Shown: positions 8,464 to 15,648 of the stretch, one piece after another
Layout: each line of letters starts with the position of its first letter
Position numbering within the stretch: position 1 is the stretch's first letter
NCBI GenBank assembly: GCA_044233795.1
Contig: JBIIJL010000019.1
Location: forward strand, 1 to 30,487
Origin: JBIIJL01 sp044233795
GTDB taxonomy: Bacteria > Pseudomonadota > Gammaproteobacteria > Legionellales > Legionellaceae
Length of the DNA stretch: 30,487 bases
Direction of reading: 5' to 3'
Translations under genes and position numbers: made by a program
The notes under the pieces: model-generated
The model's database searches: none
What the model was told of the DNA's origin: nothing
Seen by the model: the letters and a program-made list of their open reading frames with translations, nothing else

Positions 8464-8486
8464 GCGCCCCTGCCCTATAGGGGCGC
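8464..8486. terminator. Strong hairpin between convergent ahpC and rnt
   Basis: GCGCCCCT (8464-8471) pairs perfectly with AGGGGCGC (8479-8486) across a 7-base loop. It begins 12 bases after the ahpC stop and ends 8 bases before the rnt stop on the other strand, so it probably ends transcription from both sides. The plus-strand T run comes only about 20 bases later (8502-8509), so it is not a textbook intrinsic terminator. Confidence 0.55.
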
Positions 8487-8494
8487 GCGATTGT

Positions 8495-9118
8495 CTAGTT
8501 ATTTTTTTTAAGCTCATGCCATGTATTGAGCATCTCACAAAATAATTCAGCTGTTTTTTGCGCATCATAAATTGCAGAATGTGCCTCATTCGCATCAAAT
8601 GTGATATCAGCGGCTCTGGCTGCTTTTGCAAGGACTGTTTGACCATAAATAAGTCCACCAAGTGTTGCTGTATCAAAACAGGTAAAGGCATGAAATGGTG
8701 AGGTAATGCCACATCTTTTTACGGCTTCTTTAATAAATAACAAGTCAAACCAGGCATTGTGCCCAACGAGCACCGCACGCTGGCATTGGGTTTCTTTTAA
8801 TGCTTGGTTAATGGGTTTAAATAAACGCTGTAATGCTTCTTTTTCACTGACTGCAAATCTCAGTGGTTGGAAGGGATCAATTTGATTAAATTCAAGTGAC
8901 CTGGCGTCTAATTCTGCACCATCAAACGGCATGACATGTTCAAAATAGTGATTTGCTGATTGAAAATGGCCTTGCTGATTAATGGATAGAAGTACAATGC
9001 AAATTTCTAACAAGGCATTTTTTTGCGGGTCAATCCCGGCTGTTTCAACATCAACCACCACAGGCATAAAGCCTCGAAAACGATGTTTCATGGAGGATTG
9101 AAGATTAATTGATTTCAT
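8495..9118 (-). CDS. rnt: Ribonuclease T
   Basis: A 207-residue DEDDh exonuclease that trims tRNA CCA ends and the 3' ends of stable RNAs. Catalytic acids Asp23 and Glu25 are in VVVDVETAGID. The GHNAWFD segment carries the second Asp region, and HSAIYDA the general-base His and last Asp. The RFRGFMPVVVDVETAG start and the GHNAWFDLLFI motif separate RNase T from the related DnaQ proofreading subunits. The frame could extend to 9160, but the ATG at 9118 has GGAG five bases upstream and gives the usual length. Its first 14 bases overlap the end of pyrC, so translation is likely coupled. Confidence 0.94.
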   Translation of the reverse strand: MKSINLQSSMKHRFRGFMPVVVDVETAGIDPQKNALLEICIVLLSINQQGHFQSANHYFEHVMPFDGAELDARSLEFNQIDPFQPLRFAVSEKEALQRLFKPINQALKETQCQRAVLVGHNAWFDLLFIKEAVKRCGITSPFHAFTCFDTATLGGLIYGQTVLAKAARAADITFDANEAHSAIYDAQKTAELFCEMLNTWHELKKNN

Positions 9119-10139
9119 GAATACTCCATTGAAGGCGTGTTCCTGCTGCGACGGGAACAACGGTGTCAGCTCCTAGCGGCAGGCTCTCTGGGATGATTTG
9201 GGGCTTTTTGATAAGCTCAAGATGGTCGTTGGAAAGTGGAAGTTTATAAAAGTTTGCTCCGAAAGCACTCATAAAATCATCGAGGCGACAAAGGTGCCCC
9301 AGTTGAGCAAACACTTCGGCATACATAGCTAATGCAAAGGGGGCAGAATATATGCCAGCACATCCGCAAGCGCTTTCTTTCTGGGACTTAGCATGAGGTG
9401 CGCTATCAGTTCCGGCAAAAAATTTAGGATTGCCGCTAATGACGGCTTGTTGCAAAGCGTGTTGGTCCGAAGCATGCTTCAAAATAGGTAAGCAATAATA
9501 ATGCGGCTTAACGCCACCTTCTAAAAAATCATTGCGGTTGAAAAATAGATGGTGGGGAGTGATAGTGGCACTAACGGTGTCTTTTGCTTGTATAACAAAT
9601 TCAACGGCGGATTTGGTTGAAATATGCTCTAACACGATACGTAATCTTGGGAAATCTCTAACTAGAGGTTTGAGGACTTCATCAATAAAGAGAGCTTCTC
9701 GTTCGAAAATATCACCATGTGTGACTTCTCCATGAATTTGCAGTACCAGATCTTCCTCTTGCATCACCCCGAGTAAAGGGTAAAGTAATTTAATTGAGCG
9801 TGCTCCCTGCGCGGAGTTTGTTGTTGCACCAGCTGGGTAGAATTTTGCACCTAAAATGTAGGGAAAATTGCGGGCTTTACGCAAGTCAGCCTCACAAACG
9901 TCTTGATTGAGGTAGAAGGTCAGGTAAGGTGAAAAGTCAAAACGTCCTTCGGTGATACTGCGAATGCGCTGGTGGTATGCTTCAAGTGAAACAAGGGTTG
10001 TGAGTGCGGGATTAAGATTTGGCATGACTAAGGCACGGGCAAAGGTTGAAGCTGTTGCTACTACAGTATCTTTTAATACATCATTGTCACGTAAATGAAC
10101 ATGCCAATCGTCTGGTTTTCTAATAAACAACGTCTGCAT
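9105..10139 (-). CDS. pyrC: Dihydroorotase (type II, PyrC)
   Basis: A 344-residue zinc amidohydrolase that closes carbamoyl-aspartate to dihydroorotate in pyrimidine synthesis. Zinc ligands: His13 and His15 in DDWHVHLRD, carboxylated Lys99 in GAKFYPAGATTNS, His136 and His172, and the catalytic Asp245 in FAGTDSAPH. These match the E. coli PyrC class (348 residues). The frame runs on to 10286, but those extra 49 residues are not family-like; GGAGGT lies just before the ATG pair at 10142/10139, and the second ATG has the better spacing. It overlaps rnt downstream. Between it and the major porin gene lie 406 bases holding the porin promoter and nothing else I recognise. Confidence 0.95.
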   Translation of the reverse strand: MQTLFIRKPDDWHVHLRDNDVLKDTVVATASTFARALVMPNLNPALTTLVSLEAYHQRIRSITEGRFDFSPYLTFYLNQDVCEADLRKARNFPYILGAKFYPAGATTNSAQGARSIKLLYPLLGVMQEEDLVLQIHGEVTHGDIFEREALFIDEVLKPLVRDFPRLRIVLEHISTKSAVEFVIQAKDTVSATITPHHLFFNRNDFLEGGVKPHYYCLPILKHASDQHALQQAVISGNPKFFAGTDSAPHAKSQKESACGCAGIYSAPFALAMYAEVFAQLGHLCRLDDFMSAFGANFYKLPLSNDHLELIKKPQIIPESLPLGADTVVPVAAGTRLQWSIHEIN

Positions 10140-10409
10140 CATGACCTCCACCCTTCGATGTTTGCTGAGTGCTGAAGAATACCACAGAGCTAAGAAAAAC
10201 GAGATCAGAACCATAAGACAGAAGGAAGGAAGAAAAGTATGATCAATTACATTGACGAGCACTAAGAAAGTGTTGTACTTTTTCACCTGGTAAAGATTTA
10301 GGTTCGAAGAAGCCGCGTCGGATCTAGATCGTGATTCTTGTGTTTGTCCGACTTATGTGTTTTTAACTCATTGATTAGGATGAATATCAACGAATTTGCA
10401 ATAATGCTG

Positions 10410-10438
10410 TTGACATTATGAAAATCAGGCTGGATAAT
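10410..10438 (+). promoter_or_regulatory. Strong sigma-70 promoter of the major outer membrane protein gene
   Basis: TTGACA (10410-10415, perfect -35) and GATAAT (10433-10438, 5 of 6) are 17 bases apart. The predicted start is near 10445, leaving a leader of about 100 bases before the ATG, as expected for an abundant, stable porin mRNA. The rest of the 10140-10545 gap shows no gene. Confidence 0.78.
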
Positions 10439-10545
10439 CGTCCCATGTACGTTTTCGTATTAGAGCGATGATGGCGTACTGAAGTCAATGGCACGTTGTA
10501 GCTTGACGAAAAAACGGAAATTAATAATAAAAAGTGGAGAAATGT

Positions 10546-11541
10546 ATGTTAAATCTGAAAAAAACAGCAGTAGCTGTTCTTGCTTTTGGTAGCAGCGCTG
10601 TATTTGCTGGAACCATGGGCCCTGTTTGCACACCAGGTAACGTCACTGTACCTTGCGAGCGTTCTGCATGGGACTTCGCTGGTCAAGCACTGTATCTTGA
10701 TCCTGCATTTGGTGGTAACGATTTCATTGGTGCAACCAACAATGGCACTAACACAAGCTATATCAACAACAACAAATGGTCTTGGGGCTTCAAGTTAGAA
10801 GGTTCTTACCACTTCAACACTGGTAACGACATTGATTTGAACTGGTACCACTGGAACAGATCAAGCACACGTACTCCTGGAACTGGTTATGTTGATTTCA
10901 TGGGCAACACTTACTCTCCTGGAGTTTCTGGTACTTCTAAGCCACATTGGGATGCCGTTAACCTAGAAGTTGGTCAACATGTTGACTTTAGCCAAATGTC
11001 AAGCGCACGTTTCCATGTTGGTGTTGAGTACGCTCGTATTGCTAGCAGCTTAAATGTCACGAGCTTAGGAACACTACCTGCGGGATCTACTACTGCAACA
11101 CAAGTTATCAGTGCTGCAACATCTAGCGTGACCTACAATGGTTTCGGTCCTCGTGGTGGTGTTGACTTAGACTACAACTTCGGCAATGGGTTGTCAGTAT
11201 ATGGAAACACAGCAGGTACTCTGTTGGCTGGAAGTAACAAATTCAATGGTTCTTTCACCACTCAAAATGGTACATCGTACACTTCAGGTGGTTCAACAAC
11301 AACAGTTGTTCCTGAGCTAGAAGCCAAGCTGGGCGCTATGTATACCTATGCAATGGCTCAAGGTGACCTGAGTCTTGATATTGGTTGGATGTGGGTTAAC
11401 TACTTCAACGTTCAAGAGTTTGGTGGACCAATCTTCGCTGCAAATTCAACAACCTTACCATCAGGTAGCATGTTCTCAGAAGCTAACTTCAGTGTTCAAG
11501 GACCTTACATTGGTCTGAAGTGGGTTGGTAATATTGCTTAA
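10546..11541 (+). CDS. Legionella-type major outer membrane protein (MOMP)
   Basis: A 331-residue outer membrane beta-barrel of the Legionella major OMP family. A 21-residue signal peptide (MLNLKKTAVAVLAF..., cut after Val-Phe-Ala) is followed by GTMGPVCTPGNVTVPC, with the Cys pair and WDFAG-QALYLDP start typical of these porins. The barrel is rich in Gly, Asn, Ser and Thr with alternating hydrophobic strands, and ends in a strand-like QGPYIGLKWVGNIA. In L. pneumophila this porin is disulfide-linked, tied to peptidoglycan and binds complement C3; whether this copy does so is inference. GGAG lies about six bases before the ATG at 10546. Codon use looks more uniform (AAC, GGT, CCT, ACT-rich) than neighbours, as in highly expressed genes. 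It has its own promoter and terminator. Confidence 0.93.
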   Translation: MLNLKKTAVAVLAFGSSAVFAGTMGPVCTPGNVTVPCERSAWDFAGQALYLDPAFGGNDFIGATNNGTNTSYINNNKWSWGFKLEGSYHFNTGNDIDLNWYHWNRSSTRTPGTGYVDFMGNTYSPGVSGTSKPHWDAVNLEVGQHVDFSQMSSARFHVGVEYARIASSLNVTSLGTLPAGSTTATQVISAATSSVTYNGFGPRGGVDLDYNFGNGLSVYGNTAGTLLAGSNKFNGSFTTQNGTSYTSGGSTTTVVPELEAKLGAMYTYAMAQGDLSLDIGWMWVNYFNVQEFGGPIFAANSTTLPSGSMFSEANFSVQGPYIGLKWVGNIA

Positions 11542-11566
11542 TTGCAAGTAGCAATATTGATTTAGG

Positions 11567-11596
11567 GCCCATCACAGATGTGATGGGCTTTTTTTT
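11567..11596 (+). terminator. Intrinsic terminator of the porin gene
   Basis: A perfect 9-bp stem, GCCCATCAC (11567-11575) with GTGATGGGC (11580-11588), has a 4-base loop and is followed by eight Ts. It begins 25 bases after the stop codon. Confidence 0.92.
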
Positions 11597-11700
11597 GGCA
11601 AGATACTCAGTGGACTGTTTCTAGGATGGAAAGGTAGTTAGTGTACACGGTGCACGCTATGCTGGCCGCGAGATATACCAAAGCCAGGAGCGCCCGTTGT

Positions 11701-13367
11701 ATGAAGTACAAAGCCCTCATGTTATTGGCAATTTTATATTCAACTACAGTTACTGCAGAAAGTACGGAAGATTTAAAACGCGAGTTAAGACAACTTCGTC
11801 AGCAATCTTTGCAATTGCAAAAGCAATTGAACCATCTAGAAAAACAGCTAGTGAAGCAATCATCCGTTACTCCTGCTGCTAGTGAAGCTAAAAAACCACA
11901 TGGTCAGTCGCATTCGCAGAAAAAACAGCTTGGCCAAGCTACGCCCATGCTTGAGAGCAAAGGGCAACAAAAGCATATAGCAACGGAGGAGCCTTCGCGC
12001 TCACCACCGTCGCTGATATCCGGCAAAAGAAAACCTATACAATTTCACAGCAGTACCTTGATAATGATCCAGAATCTCTAGAGTTTTACCCAACAGCATT
12101 GGTCGCTGATGAACATGTTGTTTCATATATCGCAGGGACTCCTGTTGTGACCTCACCTTATTTAGGAAGTCGTCCAGCGTTTGATGGCTCTGATTATATT
12201 GTGAATATTTCAAGTATTAATCGTGATATTCGCTTGATGCAGCAGCGCAGAAGACTCTACAGAGCTTACCACGGGCTTGGATATCCGTTACCTAACAAGC
12301 CAATTCTTGCATTTAGTGGGAAGGTTGAGCCAGTCACTGCGGTAGGTGACCCATTTTTGCCAAACAATACGTTTGATGTGACATTAGGCTCTAGCGAATT
12401 AGATCTTGCTGCTATCCTAAATAATACAGTTGAAGCCTATTTATCGTTAGCTTATGACCAATCCCCACCAGACGTTGGTGGACAGCGTCTTTCAAATTCG
12501 TCGATCGATTTAAATATGGGTTTTGTAAATATCGGTGATCTAGATAAATCGCCGTTCTATTTCACAGGAGGTCAGTTGTATGCTCCTTTCGGACGCTTCT
12601 CAACTGCTATGGTGAGTGCACCTTTAACCATGGTGATGGCTCGAACAAAATCTCGACCGTTCATCCTGGGGTATAAATCGCAGCGCGATTCAGGATTATT
12701 TGCCGCTGTATATGGTTTTCGCAGTGACACGACGTTTGGAAATTCAGGTGTTGGTGGTGTAAATCTAGGATATATTCTAGATCGAGGTGATACTACAACT
12801 GAGGTGGGTGGGAGCTTTATCAGTGCAATCAATGATGCTGGTGGCATGCAGTATACGGGCTCTGCCCCAAGCCTTACTTCTGGGAACTTCGGGGGGTTTG
12901 GATCGCCTACTAATGGTACTGAAAATGTGAAGAAAATCCCTGCTGCAGGTTTCCATCTTAACGTGACTATGGATAGCTATAATTTAACCGCGGAATGGGT
13001 AGGTACCGTAGCGCCTTTTAGAGTCCAGGATTTAAGTATGAATGGGCGTGGTGCTCAACCGCAAGCCATTCAACTTGAGGCAGGTAAAACGTTTAGGGCC
13101 TTTGATAAGCCGATGTCTGTTGCCATAGATTATCAATGGTCACAAGATGGGCTAGCTCTTAATCTGCCTAAACAACGTGTGAGTACGGTATTTAACATTT
13201 CTATTTGGAAAGATACTGTTGAGAGTCTTGAATATCGCCATGATTTTAATTATGGTGTCACTCAATATGCAAATGGGGCTGCACCTGCAGGAATTCTTAA
13301 TGCCAATACCTATGGCAAGGGTGGTGCGTCGGATACTTTGCTTGCGCAAATTGGCATTTACTTTTAA
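11701..13367 (+). pseudogene. lbtU: LbtU-family siderophore porin, broken by a one-base frameshift
   Basis: Two frames together encode one protein. Part one starts at ATG 11701 (AGGAG upstream), with a signal peptide cut near Val-Thr-Ala | Glu-Ser-Thr-Glu-Asp and a coiled coil of Leu/Gln heptads (LKRELRQLRQQ). It runs into a stop at 12081. Part two is open in another frame from about 11955 through GGAFALTTVADIR and EFYPTALVADEHVVSYIAGTPVV to 13367, ending in a barrel with a terminal Phe (QIGIYF). The frames join if one A is added to the AAAA at 11969-11972, giving Gln-Gln-Lys-Ala-Tyr-Ser-Asn-Gly-Gly. The coiled coil plus large barrel matches LbtU, the legiobactin receptor of Legionella. No legiobactin synthesis genes are next to it, so this may be a paralogue. 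Sequencing error, a true null mutation or phase change are all possible. Confidence 0.82.
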
Positions 13368-13394
13368 ATACAGCACAGTGAACTAGGAAAAAGT

Positions 13395-13961
13395 ATGGGC
13401 ATTAAATCAGATCGTTGGATTGAAAAAATGGCGTTGGAGCATGGGATGATTTCGCCATTTGAGCGGGAGCAAGTGCGCCAGAATGAAAAGGGACGGATCA
13501 TTTCTTATGGCGTATCAAGCTATGGCTATGATGTTCGATGCTCGACGGAGTTTAAGATATTTACTAATATTAACTCAGCCATCGTTGATCCAAAAGCATT
13601 CGATTCAAATAGCTTTGTTGATGTGCAAGGTGATGTGTGTATTATTCCTCCTAACTCATTTGCCTTAGCAAGGACCGTCGAATATTTTCGTATCCCCCGC
13701 AGTGTTTTAACGATTTGTCTTGGGAAATCAACCTATGCCCGCTGTGGCATTATTGTTAATGTTACACCCCTTGAACCTGAGTGGGAGGGGCATGTAACCC
13801 TAGAGTTCTCTAATACAACGCCGTTGCCTGCAAAGATTTACGCTAATGAAGGCATTGCACAAATGCTATTTTTTGAAGGGGATGATGTGTGCGCTACGTC
13901 ATATCGGGATCGTGACGGAAAGTATCAGGGTCAGACCGGTGTTACCTTACCACGCACATAG
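13395..13961 (+). CDS. dcd: dCTP deaminase
   Basis: A 188-residue trimeric enzyme of the dUTPase superfamily that deaminates dCTP to dUTP, feeding dTTP synthesis. Visible motifs: SSYGYDVRC near residue 41, the nucleotide-binding LGKSTYARCGI (Ser and Arg for triphosphate), the catalytic Glu in PLEPEWEGHVTLEFSN, and GIAQMLFF. The C-terminal GKYQGQTGVTLP closes the active site. This is the mono-functional gammaproteobacterial type. The ATG has AGGAAAAAGT directly upstream and follows the broken lbtU gene by 27 bases, so it may depend on that gene's transcript. ihfB converges from the right. Confidence 0.96.
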   Translation: MGIKSDRWIEKMALEHGMISPFEREQVRQNEKGRIISYGVSSYGYDVRCSTEFKIFTNINSAIVDPKAFDSNSFVDVQGDVCIIPPNSFALARTVEYFRIPRSVLTICLGKSTYARCGIIVNVTPLEPEWEGHVTLEFSNTTPLPAKIYANEGIAQMLFFEGDDVCATSYRDRDGKYQGQTGVTLPRT

Positions 13962-13989
13962 CCCTTTTTTGAATATTGGGTTGAGCGGA

Positions 13990-14301
13990 TTAATCGTCAT
14001 CATGAATAGGGTTTTGATCTTTTGATGCGTCAACGCGCTCGCGAAGCTCCTTTCCAGGCTTAAAGTGAGGGCTATATTTTGCCTCAGTAGTGACTTTTTC
14101 CCCTGTTTTTGGATTATGAGCGTTACGTGGAGGACGGTAGTGCAAAGAAAAACTCCCAAACCCGCGAATTTCAATGCGTTTGCTTTTAATGAGTGCATCA
14201 CTCATCAATTCAAGAATGAGATTAACGCTCTCCGTCACTTGCTTTTCAGGAAGATGAGTCATTTTTGCAGCAAGGTTTGCAATGAGTTCAGATTTTATCA
14301 T
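13990..14301 (-). CDS. ihfB: Integration host factor beta subunit
   Basis: A 103-residue HU/IHF-family DNA-bending protein. The start MIKSELIANLA, the strand pair RIEIRGFGSFSLHYRPPRNAHNPKTGEKV with its intercalating Pro in the arm, and YSPHFKPGKELRERV match IHF-beta rather than IHF-alpha or HU. The frame extends to 14358, but the ATG at 14301 has GAGGTGGAT before it and gives the family start. Compared with E. coli (94 residues), it carries a polar tail of about nine residues ending His-Asp-Asp-Asp. In Legionella IHF helps drive the switch to transmissive-phase forms. A likely promoter is at 14455-14482, with a leader near 147 bases. The gap to the next gene on the left is only 28 bases. Confidence 0.95.
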   Translation of the reverse strand: MIKSELIANLAAKMTHLPEKQVTESVNLILELMSDALIKSKRIEIRGFGSFSLHYRPPRNAHNPKTGEKVTTEAKYSPHFKPGKELRERVDASKDQNPIHDDD

Positions 14302-14454
14302 ATCCACCTCAACTAGCCGATCATAAGTCCTGTGACCTGGACGGCTTTTAGTTTTCAAAACTTCTCAACTTGTCGCAGCATCACAATTCAATCCATCTTT
14401 AAGGCTGCTTCCAGAGTACATCAGAGACGTTACGTTTTTATACAGTACGATATC

Positions 14455-14482
14455 AGTATAGACGTGAATTCAAATTATTCAA
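14455..14482 (-). promoter_or_regulatory. Candidate sigma-70 promoter for ihfB
   Basis: On the minus strand, TTGAAT (14482-14477) and TATACT (14460-14455) are 16 bases apart. A second overlapping pair, TTTACA and AATAAT with 17 bases between, lies just upstream. The 14302-14614 gap is otherwise AT-rich and shows no gene. Confidence 0.5.
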
Positions 14483-14614
14483 TGTTATCAAACAATTGTA
14501 AATGCTTTTTTTGACTATCTATGTATATGACATCAAAATTTTGCCAGAGAAGGTCGTCATGAACAAATGTTGGTTGGATTAGATTACGACAAACTTAGAA
14601 ATACTTGAGGGCGC

Positions 14615-15316
14615 TTATGCTATGCGCTGATGAATAAATGCTTTGACGATGCCCCAACTCATTTGTACCCATGTTTGTTTCAGTAAAATAAATTCTTTGC
14701 CCGTGAGTGGTTTGCTTGTGGTAATGATTATCGTTTGTAGTTTGGTTTTAGTGAGAAATCTTTCAATGTTGTACCATGCATCCTTAAAGAATGCGGTGGC
14801 ATTCACAAACACCAAGGTTGCATCATCTATGGATATCGTTAGGAAGTCAGCTTGGATGAATTGAAGCTCGGTGTTAAGAGAAGCATAGTTCCTATGCTTT
14901 AGAAGGTTCTGTTGTTGCTGCAAAGCTGCTTGGTGAAGACTGTTAAATCGTTCAATGCCACAACTTTTTTGTACCTGAAACACCATAGCTGCGGCTAACA
15001 CAGCTTTACCCGTCCCACTGCCCAGATCATAAAAAATCGTCTCTTGATTGGGTTTTGCTAATGAAATCAGGGCAATAAAAGAGACAAAATCTATCTCGCC
15101 ATATGTGTATTCTATGGCATCACTAAATCTTCTTGCTTGTCGAGATAAATAAAATCCATCAACATCCTGGAATATCTCATCATAATTATTCTGATGTTTT
15201 GGGAGCTCTAATGCTTGATACCAAGCTATTATGGTCTTTTTGTCTCTTCTCTTTTTCTTGTTGATGACAAAAAAGCAAATCAATGGAAATAGTATAATAC
15301 ACACCCACATGTGCAT
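14615..15316 (-). CDS. Membrane-anchored DOT1-like SAM methyltransferase
   Basis: A 233-residue protein with one N-terminal membrane span (about residues 4-19), a basic KKKRRDKK stop-transfer stretch facing the cytoplasm, then a class I methyltransferase. Motif I is IFYDLGSGTGKAVLAAA (about 94-110). Further features match the DOT1 histone H3K79 methyltransferase fold in order: TYGEIDF ahead of motif I (DOT1 YGE), CGIERF (acidic loop), FIQADFL, LVFVNATAFF (DOT1 VFVNNFAF), TTSKPL (SSKPF) and a late VQMSW. The ATG at 15316 has GGAGG five bases upstream; the frame runs on through an insertion-sequence remnant, so the longer start is rejected. The substrate is unknown. Similar DOT1-like enzymes occur in several bacteria, so a role on host histones is only a possibility. 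Confidence 0.82.
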   Translation of the reverse strand: MHMWVCIILFPLICFFVINKKKRRDKKTIIAWYQALELPKHQNNYDEIFQDVDGFYLSRQARRFSDAIEYTYGEIDFVSFIALISLAKPNQETIFYDLGSGTGKAVLAAAMVFQVQKSCGIERFNSLHQAALQQQQNLLKHRNYASLNTELQFIQADFLTISIDDATLVFVNATAFFKDAWYNIERFLTKTKLQTIIITTSKPLTGKEFILLKQTWVQMSWGIVKAFIHQRIA

Positions 15317-15351
15317 GTTTCCTCCGTGAATTTTATATCTAGGAGAGTATA

Positions 15352-15420
15352 GGGGCTGCTGACATTTGATCCTCCCGTCGCCGACGTGCCGCGGTTTATC
15401 CGGCTTTGTTGCATATATCA
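15352..15420. repeat. Solo insertion-sequence end (matches 29941-30009)
   Basis: This 69-base segment starting GGGGCTGCTGACATTTGATC is the same, base for base, as 29941-30009 except at six positions, and in the same orientation. The second copy leads into an IS5-family transposase remnant 105 bases later; this one has no transposase after it. It is therefore a solo end, a MITE-like scrap, or the mark of a deleted element. It sits directly upstream of the DOT1-like gene. Confidence 0.75.
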
Positions 15421-15511
15421 AGAGCTACGCCAGCCCCCTAGCTATACTATCAAAAATGGTAGCAAGGTTTTATATTATTTGTGGTAAAGTGCCACCCTGC
15501 AAACGATAATG

Positions 15512-15541
15512 TTGACTAGATAGTAACATGTTGAGCATAAT
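15512..15541 (+). promoter_or_regulatory. Candidate upstream promoter of the 15649 gene
   Basis: TTGACT (15512-15517) and CATAAT (15536-15541) lie 18 bases apart, about 110 bases before the ATG of the candidate effector gene. It may be a second, PmrA-independent promoter. Confidence 0.4.
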
Positions 15542-15586
15542 GTAGATGGCGGGGTATTTTTTTTAGCAATGTTATGCAAGCTTCTT

Positions 15587-15619
15587 GTTAATATTGCCTT
15601 AACCCGCGGTGGTTAGAAT
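15587..15619 (+). promoter_or_regulatory. Candidate PmrA box and -10 element
   Basis: GTTAATATT (15587-15595), two bases, then CTTAACCCG (15598-15606) resembles the tandem cTTAATatT-N2-cTTAATatT element bound by PmrA in Legionella and Coxiella, as I recall the published consensus: 8 of 9 and 5 of 9 bases match. TAGAAT (15614-15619, 5 of 6 to TATAAT) follows, so the box covers the -35 region as for an activator. Transcription would begin near 15626, 23 bases before the ATG. Confidence 0.45.
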
Positions 15620-15648
15620 GGAACTATGATGAAAACACGGAGAGCGCA

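Noticed and set aside
10140..10286. N-terminal extension of the pyrC frame by 49 residues
   Set aside because: It adds hydrophobic residues not present in dihydroorotases, and GGAGGT lies directly before the ATG pair at 10142/10139.
11961..11990. Programmed -1 ribosomal frameshift in the LbtU-like gene
   Set aside because: Codons here are CAA CAA AAG; there is no X-XXY-YYZ slippery heptamer and no clear downstream pseudoknot. A single-base loss explains it better.
14302..14614. Short plus-strand ORFs upstream of ihfB
   Set aside because: They are AT-rich with no ribosome-binding site or family features; the region is better read as the ihfB promoter and leader.
15317..15421. Longer start for the DOT1-like gene at 15421
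   Set aside because: The extra residues are read through an insertion-sequence end, while the ATG at 15316 has a good GGAGG site.
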